Positions 10,042 through 21,577 of a stretch of 64,000 nt of DNA are shown piece by piece. The notes beneath the pieces are model-generated. The model saw nothing but the letters and a program-made list of their open reading frames with translations, was not told the DNA's origin and did no database searches. The translations under genes were made by a program, and so were the position numbers. Every line of letters starts with the position of its first letter. Positions within the stretch are counted from its first letter, which is position 1. Origin of the DNA: Tigriopus japonicus (taxonomy: Eukaryota; Arthropoda; Copepoda; Harpacticoida; Harpacticidae); the NCBI GenBank assembly GCA_010645155.1, contig CM021315.1, positions 8,291,126-8,355,125 of the forward strand. Direction: 5' to 3'.

Positions 10042-10992
10042 TTATTCTAAGATATCACTTATGATTGACATGAACTTCCATCTAGACCAATCACTCACAC
10101 TACTACTCTTCTCCTCTCCAATGGCACTGAAAATCATGGACCAATTAAGTTTTTCCGTCAAGCCATGGGATCGAAATGTCGTCGTACCCGCGGGGGTCTC
10201 GCCCAAACCCGATGATCCATGGGTGGCCCAAAGGGTCTCATCCCAACCCTCTTGCGCGGCTTTGTCGTGGCGCAAAAGATGTCGCTTCAAATTGGACGAA
10301 ATGGAAAAGCATTGACCGCACGTGGGACACATGAAGGGCTTGTCCCCGTCGTGCGAACGCCCATGGACCGTCAAATGGGATTTCTGCGAGAACGAGCGTT
10401 GACATTGAGCGCACTTGAAAGGTTTCCGCCCGGCGTGAACGCCCTCATGCAATTTCAGCGCGTACGAACTCAACAAGACCTTATCGCACAAAGGGCAAAC
10501 AAATCGTGAGAGAGAAGGCCGATCAACCGTCCGATCTTTGGGCGGATGAGTTCGACTCCGGCTAATGGAGGGTGGGCCGCTCATGTTAGGGGGAAGACGG
10601 GGAACTAGCGTTTCGGCAGGGGGAAAACAACCCCATCCGGACAGAATCGTCGGGTCCAAAATGGAACCAATGGCCGGTGGGATGGCCGTGGGCGTGTTGG
10701 GCGAGGCGGGGGACAATAGCTGACGGCAGAATGGACCTAGATCCGCCGAGGACACGCCCGTCCAACTGACGTGAAGGGGGGATTCATCGGTGGGCGTTAT
10801 CGATTGGAAATAGGTCTTGAAAGTGGGCGAAATGCTGAGCCATAAGAGCGCGTAAGAGCCGATCACGGCTGATTCGTCCTCGTCAGTGGACCTAGTGTGA
10901 AAGAAAAGGTCGGGCTCGAGAGGCGGTCCTTCCATGTCTCGCCAACGAGTCAAGAACCAGCCCGCCCAGGCCCGAGGACCGCCCAAATCCAT
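10042..10992 (-). CDS. C2H2 zinc-finger protein, three fingers
   Basis: 316 aa from the ATG at 10992. The first ~165 residues are Pro/Ser-rich without a recognised domain. Three fingers follow: FVCPLCDKVL...HEGVH, FKCAQCQRSF...HGRSH and FMCPTCGQCF...HLLRH, with TGEKP-like linkers (HAGRKPF, HDGDKPF). The C-terminal ~65 residues are unremarkable. It lies 270 nt upstream of the nine-finger gene on the same strand. A GTGAGT in the last part of the ORF (SSS codons, about 10096) could act as a donor, so the two ORFs might be one gene with twelve fingers; as read, each has its own start and stop. Likely a nuclear DNA-binding protein. Confidence 0.75.
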   Translation of the reverse strand: MDLGGPRAWAGWFLTRWRDMEGPPLEPDLFFHTRSTDEDESAVIGSYALLWLSISPTFKTYFQSITPTDESPLHVSWTGVSSADLGPFCRQLLSPASPNTPTAIPPAIGSILDPTILSGWGCFPPAETLVPRLPPNMSGPPSISRSRTHPPKDRTVDRPSLSRFVCPLCDKVLLSSYALKLHEGVHAGRKPFKCAQCQRSFSQKSHLTVHGRSHDGDKPFMCPTCGQCFSISSNLKRHLLRHDKAAQEGWDETLWATHGSSGLGETPAGTTTFRSHGLTEKLNWSMIFSAIGEEKSSSVSDWSRWKFMSIISDILE

Positions 10993-11866
10993 GGCCAAAG
11001 GATTGATCCTCGGAATATTGGAACAGTACCTACCTAGTTACCTAGTTACCTAAGCGTTGTTTTTGTTTTGGTTTAGCGGACGTGAATCAGTTATGCCAAC
11101 CTCGAGTTTGAACTATGGGTCAAAAAATAGCGAACTTTTCCGTTAGCAACAATACAAGCATTTAGCCTCTTTGTTTCAGAGAAATAATTGAGTGGTGCCT
11201 AAAATTAAGCGCTATAGTTGGCAAAGCACGCGCCTATGTGTGACTGGTCCTACTTAATGTCACTGTCTTCAATGTTTGAGAGGGAAAAGAAAAGATGCCA
11301 GTTTTGCAATTTTATTGACCTTGAGACGACTAGCTCGTTCAATTCGTCAAAAATGACCTTATTGGGTTTACCGATTATCCGGTGATCGATACCCGTTTGT
11401 CATGCATTACCTCTGGATCTCGGGAGATCTCATCTGGCCACGTTAGATCTCAACCGGAGAAGTCATCTAGCAGCGCTGAATCAAATACACATCAATCAAC
11501 CGTCATTTACTAGGGGGGTTCATCAAAAAGAGCTCAGGCCTGATGACTTGATCTGATCGATGAATGGTGTTTTCCATCCTATGTGCATGAATCGAATAAC
11601 CCTGAGTATTGGCTTCTGTTTTTCCAATGTTTTAATTTGAGGATAATCTGATCCATTTGAATGTGGATTATCATTTCGCATTTGGATTTTTTGGTGCAAC
11701 GAACCTATGAATCACTCTGCACTACCAGTGCTGCTAGATTTTTGTGATCTCCCAAAAGGTTTGAATGAGGAAATAGAAAACGTATTTGCAATTGGCAATC
11801 TCAAAAATAGCCAAAAACCTTCTGAATTTCGGTCAAAGACCCAATACTTCGTGTACATATAATAAA
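10993..11866. other. Intergenic, no gene seen
   Basis: Contains a short tandem run of TACCTAGTTACC near 11028-11054, just upstream of the zinc-finger gene, and otherwise no recognisable gene or repeat. Confidence 0.4.
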
Positions 11867-13035
11867 TAGGGACGGGCGAATAGTGTAAAAAAGTTTTTGG
11901 TAACATAAACCCATTTTTTCTGCCTTTTTGCTCTGTTCAGTGTTCACCTTTATTTGCACTTTTTTACTATTTTGGCCAAAATTAACAATTTTTTAACTTT
12001 TGAAAAAAAGATTAGTTTCAAGATCAAATTTTGAACCTGTCAGAAAAAGCTTCCATTTGTAATCAAACATTTTCGGCACCTAGAAGAAATATGTGTATTT
12101 CAGACAAATAGCTTCCCATCCACCGACTTACGAATCTCTATGCATGCAGTCAACATGTATCAAACCTAAAGAAACTCAAGCTATGGAAATGGAAGGATCT
12201 GACAAATAATGTAGATTATAGGCTTAGGTTTGATTGCTTATTAGGATTGCTATTTCTAAAAAAGGCCCTTACAAATTTGAAAACATCAACAACTAAGTAT
12301 ATATCAGTGTAGCAGTACACGGTGTTTAATTGACTTTGAGACATCCTTTTTAAGTTGCAGGGATATTTGAGACCAGTTTTGAGGTGCAGAGACAATGGCA
12401 TATTTGAAATTGAGTTCTAATAATTAGGTTATCTACCAAATATTGAAGTATTATCAAATAAAACATGCTTAAAACACACTTATGAATATTTTCTTTCATA
12501 CAATTGTTAGGCACATGTGGGTCGCGGTTTGTCTTAAGTATCGGTGAAATCTATTTTTCCGTGCAATTTTCAATGACTATTTTTGAACAACATTCTTCAA
12601 GGACGAAAACCACTTTGGTTAAGCCATGTAAAACAAGGGCTCAAAATAATTCGATTTTTATGTACAGACAACCATGAGACCACCTGAGGAATGGAAAATT
12701 CAGAAAATTCAGAAGATGGCGTTTTAGCGTATTTTTAAAAGATTTTATATCCTTTTTTGCTCGTGACTTAATAAATAGAACTTGTGCAGCATTGTCTTTT
12801 CACCTCAAAACTAGTTTTAGAACTTATAAGTCACTTCTCTAGCTCAATGAAGCGCCGTGGATATTCTTACTATGAATGACTTTTATGGTCCAAATGCCAG
12901 TTATTTGCTCTTTTTTCGACATTTACTTGCCCTTTCAACTTTTTCCTGCACTTTATTTTGCGTTTTTGGGTAGTTTCTTCTTCAAGTTTTGGTAACCAAA
13001 AGGGTAAATCTATTTGCACTTTCCGCCCGTCCCTA
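11867..13035. mobile_element. hAT-like non-autonomous element, family A (copy 1)
   Basis: It begins TAGGGACGGGCGAATAGTG and ends TGCACTTTCCGCCCGTCCCTA, forming short terminal inverted repeats shared with copies at 16780-17529 (opposite orientation) and 41230-42487. Interior landmarks shared with copy 3 are TTTTTGGTAACATAAACCCA, CCTTTATTTGCAC and AAACTCAAGCTATGG-like blocks. The flanking octamers (ATAATAAA and GTAATGAC) do not match, so this copy is old or rearranged. No transposase is encoded. Confidence 0.75.
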
Positions 13036-13560
13036 GTAATGACTAAAGATGGTTATATGTGGAGACAGGAACTTAATTCGTCACGATAAGTATTTTTGTC
13101 TAATTTGGATTATAAATCATCATGTTTTCGTTTAATCGAGGAATTCTATTTGTCTGTTTTCGCTTCATTGGCCAAATTTAGACCTTTTCTTGGATTTCAA
13201 GTTCTTTAAGCGCTTGTTATCAAATTTTTAAATACAAATAAAAGCTTCAAAAAAATTCACCACCAATCAACACTCTTTCAAAAAAACCATGGGTAACAGT
13301 TTGCCCGGACTTTGGCCAAATAAGTTGCCACGGCCAAGAGTCTGGAAGTTGCCACTGTTGCCACTGGAGTCGACAAAATCCAGCAACGCCGTTTTGCGCT
13401 CTTTCAAAGTCGCTCAACCTCTCACGTGAAGTTTTCCAATTTTTGGCGCTCGCCCTTCGTTCGTTCTAGCGTTCCATACTGACTTCTTTACTCGGTGGAT
13501 TCTCAAGCCTCAGATCTGAACCTTTGCGTGGACGTCCTCGGTCTCTCCGCGCGTTTCAAC

Positions 13561-16152
13561 ATGGCCGAGAGTCCACCCGCCGCCCCCGACACGCCTCTCC
13601 TAGCCTCCCGACGTCCGCCTACCCGCCTTCATCCCCAATGGGTCACGCCTCCCGGTTCCACTTTCGCGCCAAGCAGCCAACCGGCCTTCAAAGACTCGAG
13701 CGAGGCTCTTGTCCAGCCCGATTGGCCTTTACCTTTATCGCGTTGTACTTCCACGCCCATATCTCAGTCGGAATTGCGCACGCTCTTGGATTTCGATGAG
13801 ATCACGGTTCAACCTCGAGCCACGCCTACGTCTAGCTCGGCCAGCGAGTCCGGTTATGAATCTTGGGGCCGTTGGAGCGGGTTAGACACGCCTCCGTCGA
13901 GTCAAAACCCGCCTCCGGCCCCGCCTCGCGTAGTGAAGATTCGCGATTTATGCTCTTGGGATGCCACGGCTTCGTTGGAAATCACGGCTGATTCGATAAT
14001 TACCCGCAAACGCTCGAATTACACGCCCGGGTATTTTTTGCATAAGGATCATGTGGACTTTTTGCGCCATTTGTTTGATCGGAACATGTATGAGGCGTTG
14101 CGCATCAGTTTCTCCTATCTGGATGCCCGAAGTTTGTGTCAAATCGCTCAGGTGTCGGGGGCGTGGCGAGAGGCCTTGTATTCCGATTTTGAGGCCGTTC
14201 GACGCAAAGACGAGTTTTTGCGCCAACAAAAATGGAACTTGGTAAGGCCGAATTGGTGTCCAAAATGAAGGACGTTTTCCCGACAATTTGAAGGCGTAGA
14301 AGTCTATGATCAAAGGCATCGATCAGACGGTGCCTTTTTCCTATTTTGCCCAGGCAGTAGTCGTGGATCTGCATTTGAATTTTAAAATCATGACTTGGCG
14401 CTCAATTACGGGACAAAAAAACGAATTTGACGTCAACTTATCAACCGTGTAGAATTATATTTTCATGGTTAAAGAATGTGTCTCTCCCATTACTACCAAA
14501 AATGTCCCTCTCATGTGGAAATGGCTTTTTTCGATCAATATTGACAAAGGACGCCATTGAAGTTTTGTTAAGTAGGGCTAAAAAAAAGTTAAACGTTCTC
14601 TTCAATACATAAGTTTGAGAAGGCGTAAATTTTGACTCCGACGTTCGATTGAGTTAACAATGAAAACTCGTCGTTTACCCACTCCAATCCAGGTCTCACT
14701 CGGTTTTCTGAGTTGGTTGTGGTTTTTATACTAACAAAGAATATGATTCCTATTAAGAATAAGTCGTAAATAAAATAATTAATATTTATACGAAATTGCA
14801 AGATCCTCTTGAAAATTGCAGTTCTTGCCAGTCACCCACTTCTTGGCTTAACCCCAAAAAAGGCACGAAGAGACAGAGTCCCAAACTTTTCTTTTGAAAG
14901 ACGCGCACTAATGGTTGATTCTTACCATCTCAGGAAAACCTCAGTGCGGAAAAGAGCGTGTTGCGAACCAGTCCACGAAAAGCCATGGGCAACGTGTCCA
15001 ATTTGCTCAGCCTCAGTCCAAGTTATGCCAAAAGGGAACGTCACGCGAAGAACGAAAGCAATGTCAAACTTGTCAGTCCGAGTAAAATCCGACACCAGTT
15101 GTTCACACAGGTAAAATTGCGATTCATTTTGCATAGCTTAAACAAAGAAACAAACGTAAAACCCTGTAACAAGTGATTGCCTTGAGCAGTATGTTTTAAC
15201 TAAAAATTGCGCTCTTAAAGGGTCATTTTATTTGATCTGCAATCTCATTTTTAATGAAGATATAGTAGATTTTTAAATACTTGTATGAAGGGTGAAATCA
15301 TGCATTGTGAAATGCAAATCATGAAATCAGTAAACGAAAAAGTCAGTTGAAAAAATGTTGAAATACACTTAGAACACTAGCAAGTTTCAACTATTGCAAT
15401 TTCCATTGAACTAATTTAATCAAATTCAAAACTTCGCCACCGAAGAATTGTTTAGATATGTATAGATAGTCAATAAGTAAAAGGCGAAAAGAGTTGGAAA
15501 GGCAGAATTTTTTTTTTTTTGCGAGAAATGGCCGGAAAATGTTATCTTTAAAAAACTTGCTTTTCTGTATGACACTATTGGGTCTAAATAGTCTTGGTCA
15601 CAGTATTGGTTTGGCCAGATATAAATTTAAGAAAAAAGCAGGACCTGAAATTGTAAATTAAGTATCAAAGTGAAATCTCTTGAAAATGCAAAAAGGTTTC
15701 AAATCCCATATCGAAACAGATAAAGCTTGCGTTTTAAATCCTATTCATCATTGCCCTTTCTAGAAAGCAAAGCTGAAGAGTTACCTACACAGGAATCACA
15801 TTTTCACGATGCCTGAAATGATTACCTGTTGAATAATCGTATCCATTCGCACTTGTCCCGTGTGCTTTGAACCTCTCACTATAACTACCACGTATATTTC
15901 TCACAGGAAGCCTCTAAATTAGCTCCTGGCGAGCAACTCCAGGCGTGTCCTAGATGCACCGCCCCCTCCCGAGTGACCGAGACCTCGGCCCAATGCTCTC
16001 GGCGAGGGTGTGGCTTCTCGTTTTGCACACTGTGTATGTGCGAATCTCACAAGGAAGACACTTTCTGTCGGACACCCGGTAAAACCAATGGGAAATCGCC
16101 CAAGGGCTCGATTGCCTCCAAACGCTCCAAGAATAGACTCAAACGTCTATGA
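13561..16152 (+). CDS. FBXO5: F-box only protein 5 / Emi1 (Rca1-type APC/C inhibitor)
   Basis: Emi1 proteins block the anaphase-promoting complex so that cyclins build up before mitosis. Three exons, 13561-14241, 14934-15110 and 15907-16152, all join in phase 0 (donors GTAAGG and GTAAAA; acceptors CCATCTCAG and TTTCTCACAG) and give 367 aa. An F-box-like region lies at about residues 165-220 (YEALRISFSYLDARSLCQIA). A zinc-binding region at about 299-340 has the cysteine order CPRC...CSRRGC...CTLC...C. The extreme C-terminus is KNRLKRL, the RL tail used by Emi proteins to dock on the APC/C. Residues 96-101 (ESGYES) resemble the DSGxxS beta-TrCP degron of vertebrate Emi1. The N-terminus is Pro/Ser-rich. 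An AATAAA lies at 16514-16519. The family could also be called Emi2/FBXO43; a single arthropod gene is usual. Confidence 0.9.
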
Positions 16153-16513
16153 AGGAATGAACTCATTTCAATGCAATGAGTGCCAATCTGTACCTCAAAC
16201 CCGACTAACTTAACTAACCCCAGAGACATACTTCCATATTGTTTTATCTAAGAACATCCTCAAACCTATTATCAGGATGACATTCCTTCAGAACTTGAAC
16301 TCTAGTTTTTATCTGCTCAACCCTTGCTCATCAATATCACTCTTTCCCTGATTATCTTGTAATGCAGTGAGCATGCAATCTGGCCGTTGGCACCATGACT
16401 TTGTTAATTTATTGGCCCTTTTGTTTCCTCGAACCCTTCTTATTTCCGCTCTACGATTACCATTAGTATTTCCATAATTATTCCTACATCAACCGCAACA
16501 ACATACATACAGA

Positions 16514-16519
16514 AATAAA
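16514..16519 (+). terminator. Poly(A) signal AATAAA, probable end of FBXO5
   Basis: First canonical AATAAA downstream of the FBXO5 stop, about 360 nt into the 3' UTR. The remaining 16153-16771 holds no gene that I can support. Confidence 0.45.
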
Positions 16520-16779
16520 ACCAATCGCATTGGTCGAGAAAGAAAAGAAATTATCTAGTTCAACAGCTATATTACTAGGTTATTGTGTCATAGGTCATTT
16601 GACATGTCATAATGTTTGGGTTCATAGAGCTCCTTGGCTGCAGGTTTGTTTAAAACTGTCACATCGTCGGTTTCCATATCCACGGGCTCATTCATCACAG
16701 CATCTAACAAACTGAAATAAGTAAGACAAAATGAATGATATCTCTATTGATTTTAAAAATATATGTTATTTCTCATCAT

Positions 16780-17529
16780 TAGGGACGGGCAGAAAGTGCA
16801 AATAATCTTACCCTTTTAGTTACCAAAAGTTGCAAAAAAATGTGCCCAAAAGTGCAAAACAAAGTGCAGAAAAATGTTGAAAGTGCAAATAAATGTCAAA
16901 AAAGAGCAAATAAATGTCGAAAAAAGAGCAAATAAATGTCAAAAAGAGCAAACAAGTGTCAAAAAAGAGCAAATAAATGTCAAAAAAGAGCAAATAACTT
17001 GCATTTGGACTTGGGGTGGATTTGGGTTACTGCTACATTTATGTATCCTTAGCTTGATGATTTTAAGTTTATAACGGCCTTTTTTAGAAATAGCAATCTT
17101 TGTAGGCAGCAAACCTAATTCTGCAATCTATATTGTTTGTGGATCCTTCCATAACCAAAACATGAGTTTCTTTAGGTTTGCTATTTGTTGGTTGCATGCA
17201 ATGGGATTCTTTTGTCTAATTTTTAACTGAGTAAACAGGATGTCATAGTTAAAGCCAAGATGGTGAAAAAAGTGTGAGGTTTGCGTCTGAAATGCACATA
17301 TTTCTTCAAGGGGCTAAGAATGGTTGATTGCAAATGCAAGCTTTTTCGACTAGTTCAAAATTTGATCTTGAAACTAAAAGTTCTTTCAAAAGCCACTACA
17401 TTTTCTTAACATTTTGTCAATTTTGGCCAAAAATGTAAATAAAAAGTGCAAATAAAGGTGAAAAGTGCAAAAGTGCAGAAAATGCGTTTATGTTACCAAA
17501 ATTCTTTTTACACTATTTGCCCGTCCCTA
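16780..17529. mobile_element. hAT-like non-autonomous element, family A (copy 2)
   Basis: TAGGGACGGGCAGAAAGTGC at the left and ACACTATTTGCCCGTCCCTA at the right form the terminal inverted repeat. The flanks are CTCATCAT (16772-16779) and CTCATCAG (17530-17537), an 8-bp target duplication with one mismatch that fits the hAT/Ac consensus nTnnnnAn. Near 16880-16995 it carries about five tandem copies of AAAAAAGAGCAAATAAATGTC-like units. It is inverted relative to copies 1 and 3. No transposase. Confidence 0.85.
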
Positions 17530-17935
17530 CTCATCAGTCTTGAACCATCCAATTTGAATCCTCATCATTTGTCAAATAGATCAGGACTCAAATGATTCGG
17601 TTACTTGCACTAGGCGTTTTGTCACAAATATGTTGAAATTTCTAACTGAATGTTCTAACGTGGCTATTTTTCATCGTGTGTTCTGAAAGTAAACGTGCTG
17701 AAAAAGTTAAATAGTGGACTAAATATTCAAGTAATAATGCAAAATTTTCAGGAGAAAGAAAGATGAAAAAATGCGCCAAAAATGCATATCAAGTTTAAAT
17801 CAATTCATTCCCGTGAAGGGTCATTTTTGATAACAACGTTCGTGACTCCGACCTTTTCTTCCTAGCGAAAATTGGCTACAATCGAAAATCAGGCGACATG
17901 AAGGGAATAAAACCATATGTATCTAAAGTAGTGAT

Positions 17936-18010
17936 GGGCCGAAAGGGCTCCTAACCGAAACCGAAAGTTTCGGCCGAAAGAGGGCTTAACCATAGTCTGT
18001 GGGCTTAACC
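17936..18010. repeat. hAT-like element end fragment
   Basis: TAGTGATGGGCCGAAAGG followed by GGCTTAACCGAAA-type sequence resembles a hAT terminus. A related piece (GGCTTAACCAAATTCGAAAT) lies near 63193-63212. No partner end was found, so it is a fragment. Confidence 0.35.
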
Positions 18011-18389
18011 GAAAACGAAATCAGCTGACAACAAAATTGTATAAATGAAAATAAATCACAAAAATTGAGAATTTTTCAAAAAGTATCTGGTGAAATTTGT
18101 TGTTCCCTTTAGAATAAGCTAGAAAACAGGAACGCAAAATCAAAATAAGAAAAGAAACAGAGAGGATTTGTTAAAATTCTAAAACTTTGTATTTAGTTTC
18201 TCAGCTATTCCAAGTTATGAGTTAAAACCTACAGAAGATGAGAGTATAGGAAAAGGTCAGTTCCTAATGTAATTAATGAGAAAAGTGCTAGTAAAATTAA
18301 CAAAAAATCTAATTTTGTTATGTTATTTCTCATAATCATCAAAAACCTGGCCAATACATTCGATTGTCCAAATGATGGTTACTGATGAA

Positions 18390-18936
18390 TAGGGCCCGGA
18401 AATATTTTTTTTTAAATATAAAATATTTTATAAATATTTCTCCACTTTTCCTCGATATTTTAAATATTTTGGCTGTTTCAAGGAAAAAGTAAATATTTTC
18501 TCAAATATTCTAGTCAAAAAAAAATATTTCGCGCAAAATTGAGGAAAAGAAATGAATGACTCAATAGAGCCTTTCCAAAGTGAACCGAAAATACAAATAT
18601 CTTTACAAAATGACAGTTGTACTAAGATTAGACATTCACAATCAAACATTCATAAAAAGTCAAATAAGAAAAAACTGCGCCGTCTATTGAGGCAAATTGA
18701 AAATTGTATTGTTTAATTCAATACCATGTCAAGTTTGCCCCCCAAAACGGCCAAATGCATCAATTTCAGGAGAAACAAATTTGGAAAATCGGCGCACAAA
18801 GGCAAAAATACCTAAAAATGGCCTTGTCAAAAAAATATTTCTTGAATATCCGGCTTTTTTCAAATATTTTGGGCTTTTGAAGAAAATAAATATTGGATAT
18901 TTTGTCACTTTTTTGCAAATATTTTTCCGGGCCCTA
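18390..18936. mobile_element. hAT-like MITE, TAGGGCCCGGAAATATTT family
   Basis: It starts TAGGGCCCGGAAATATTT and ends AAATATTTTTCCGGGCCCTA. A perfect 8-bp duplication CTGATGAA flanks it (18382-18389 and 18937-18944), fitting nTnnnnAn. The interior is rich in AAATATTT with no coding potential; open frames inside it are low-complexity. Confidence 0.85.
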
Positions 18937-19439
18937 CTGATGAATCTCCCCGTTTATTAGGATGAAAAGGAACAAGTCATTCGATTAGAGACCAGGCTTT
19001 TTGGCAATAATTTTTACCAATATTCGGTAGTCTTGGTTATCAACCAATACAACCTTAGCCCAGCCATGTTAAAGATTCACAAGATGTATTTGACTTCAAT
19101 TGTTCAAAAGGGTTTTCTTAGTTCTGATTTTGCAAGTTTCGGAAGAAGATCAGTAGGAAGTCAATCTGATTTCCCCTTGATTTGAGAGTGCAGGCAAGGC
19201 TGGACATAATACCCACAATATTGATTGGATGATATTGTTTACAGAAACTATTCTTTAATTCGGAAATAATTATGCTCTCCAAATTTGAGAGGGCTAATTT
19301 CCATTAAGATTTCCAGCATTTTTCTTTCAGCTATCCAGAGTTCTCAAACTTTTGCGATGAGTTTAACATACAGTTTTCAAATTTTTAAAATATAGAAATA
19401 AAAATACTTTCTAAATAAGTGACATTTAAAAGTAATTGC

Positions 19440-19558
19440 AAATTATCAACAATTAGTAGATTTTAGGCCGAGGTATTAAAAAAGGCACAAAGTAAGGGGG
19501 AAAATGCAAAAAAAGTTCACGGTACCAAGAAACTTTTTGCACTTTTTCCCCGTCCCTA
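19440..19558. repeat. Truncated hAT-like element (right end only)
   Basis: TTTTTGCACTTTTTCCCCGTCCCTA at 19534-19558 is a right-hand terminus related to family A. The sequence before it (GGCACAAAGTAAGGGGG...) does not continue into a recognisable left end. The surrounding 18945-19439 shows no gene. Confidence 0.4.
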
Positions 19559-19617
19559 CTGAATCACTCCTCTTGATTAGAACGAGGAAGACAAACAAGG
19601 GTAAGAAATACTAAAAA

Positions 19618-21577
19618 CTAGAGCATGAACAAAAAAAATACATACCAATACAGGAAAATGAAAAACGAAATCATTTGCCAAACGAAATGAATACCAACGC
19701 CCCAAAGATGGGTTTTGAGCTTGGAAGTGTCGTGGATTTCCGCTGGATCATATTCGCCCATATTTCCTCTCGGTACCTTAAAAAATCTGAAAAAGTGGTT
19801 CCAAACCCAAAAAGAACAACATGTTATTCAGTTATACTCCATGTTTTTGGGCGAATGCTCATATTTTTTTGAAAAGCAACTAAGTTGGTGGGCAATCTCA
19901 TTATCAGGGCCACCAGATCCATGTAAATTACATTTTACAATGTAATTACCAAAATCTGCTATTTTTGTCCAAAATTACATAAATGAGGAAAAAATTAAAT
20001 AAATGTGCAAAAATTGCCTGTTTTGATGGATATGTTATGGAAAATTGTTTGATTTCACGTCAAAGTCAAGATAAAGAAGCAAAAAGCGTTTTTAATTTTT
20101 AACAGGTATATTTAGTTAATCCTCAGGCCCGCCGGGTTACTATAAATGGTATTTTATATTGTAGTCACAAACAATGTGCATTTTTTGTCGAAAAATACAA
20201 AAATAGGGAAATTTTCGAAAGATTGTAGAAAAAATGCCTCTTCCGTTGAGAGTGATCAACAAAAAGGATGTCAAAAAATCAAAGTAGGAATAGAAGCTGT
20301 TATATTTGCAACAATTGTGACAAAATATGGTCATTTTAGCATCTTTTCCTACCCATGAAATAAAATTTAGATGATGCAATTACATAAAAGGGCAGTTTTA
20401 CGCGAAATAGTGAGAAAAGTATTTTTAATAATACCAAAAAAATCCAATTTTGTTAAGTCATTTCTCAAAAAAACACCAAAAATAATACGTTTCGGCAAAA
20501 TATTTTGCATAAATTTGGTGGCCCTGATTGTTACACAATGTTTTAATGTAAACAATGAGAAAAGGCTTTTAAAACAAACTTACCAAACAACCAAAAAAAC
20601 TACCAAAAATTCCGATTTCATTAAATTATTTCCAAGAAAAACTACCCAAAAAATACATTTTTGGCAATTTTTTTTACCAAAATTTGGTGGCCCTGCTCAT
20701 TATTAGGGATGCAGATTTCAGGCAAATAAGATTTTATGCCCAAAAACATCTATTTGCTATTTGCTAGCTTTTAAAGTTTATTTGCCATTTTTGGGCAAAT
20801 AAATACAAAATTTGTCAGTTTTTGGACAATTTCAAGAAAAAAAATTGCTCAAAGTGTTTTATTTACAGGATGTATTGATTATTCAACAGAAAAAAAAATT
20901 TCTCTTACACGTTCATTACTTGCATTCCACTTTATTTTTGATGAATCATATTGCTCATTTTTTAAATTTAGTGGACAGTTTTGTTATATTTTTGTAAATT
21001 TTGGAGTTTATTTGCCATTTTATTTGCCATTTCTTTGTTTATTTGCCATTTTATTTGTCAGTTTGGACGCTTTTATTTGCCTTTTTTGGGGCCTAAAAGG
21101 CATGTTTTATTTGCCAGAAATCTGCACCCCTACTCATTATTGTTATTGTAAAATAATCGTGACGTGCCATAATTTGAAGCATCTTTTTATGCCTTCAAAA
21201 TCATTCATCTTAATTACAAATTATAACACTTTGGAAAAGGTCAAAAACTCACCTTTTCGCCAGATAGATACAAATTGGGAGATTGAAGAGGAACAGGATC
21301 CAGTGTCCAAAAATCAAAAGCATGAACAACATTCCCAATTGTAACCATAACTTGGGAACATTCCACTTGAAAAAAAGAAACGAAATTTATTTGAACACTT
21401 CAGTATGATTTCAAGACAAAGTTATGAACTTACAAAATTGAGTTTTCCCGTGCATTCTTGGGCGTTCAAATAGTCGCATTCCAAATCGGAGAGAGTGATA
21501 AAGAAGTATATGATGATAAATACTAACACTAAAGTTAACAAGACGTTCAGGGAAAATAGCAATATATCAGAGAACAT
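19618..21577 (-). CDS. CNIH4: Cornichon homologue 4 (ER export receptor)
   Basis: Cornichons are small ER membrane proteins that load cargo into COPII vesicles; CNIH4 handles some GPCRs. Minus exons 21577-21434, 21365-21253 and 19786-19618 give 141 aa (human CNIH4 is 139). Donors are GTAAGT and GTGAGT; phases 0 and 2. Exon 1 has a membrane helix and the diagnostic [18 protein letters not shown]. Exon 2 has [16 protein letters not shown], and exon 3 has [20 protein letters not shown] followed by the last membrane helix. The final residues are read through to TAG at 19618-19620. Splicing at GTATGT near 19633 into a short exon is an alternative end. An acceptor-like CTTTTATTTAAG sits 14 nt before the ATG. 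Intron 2 (19787-21252) is almost filled by two back-to-back MITEs. Confidence 0.88.
19905..20695. mobile_element. hAT-like element, CAGGGCCACCA family
   Basis: It starts CAGGGCCACCAGATCC and ends AAATTTGGTGGCCCTG. It is flanked by CTCATTAT at 19897-19904 and 20696-20703, a perfect 8-bp duplication fitting nTnnnnAn. An internal ATTTGGTGGCCCTG at about 20513-20526 and CAGGCCCGCC near 20116 suggest nested or rearranged ends. No transposase is encoded. It lies in CNIH4 intron 2. Confidence 0.85.
20704..21132. mobile_element. hAT-like MITE, TAGGGATGCAGATTT family
   Basis: It starts TAGGGATGCAGATTTC and ends GAAATCTGCACCCCTA. The duplications are CTCATTAT at 20696-20703 and 21133-21140. The left duplication is shared with the neighbouring element, so CTCATTAT occurs three times. 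The interior is rich in TTTATTTGCCA. Non-coding. Confidence 0.88.

Noticed and set aside
8749..10992. A single twelve-finger gene joining the two zinc-finger ORFs
   Set aside because: A GTGAGT donor in the upstream ORF and a weak acceptor before 9771 make it possible, but each ORF has its own ATG and stop and the acceptor is poor; kept as an alternative only.
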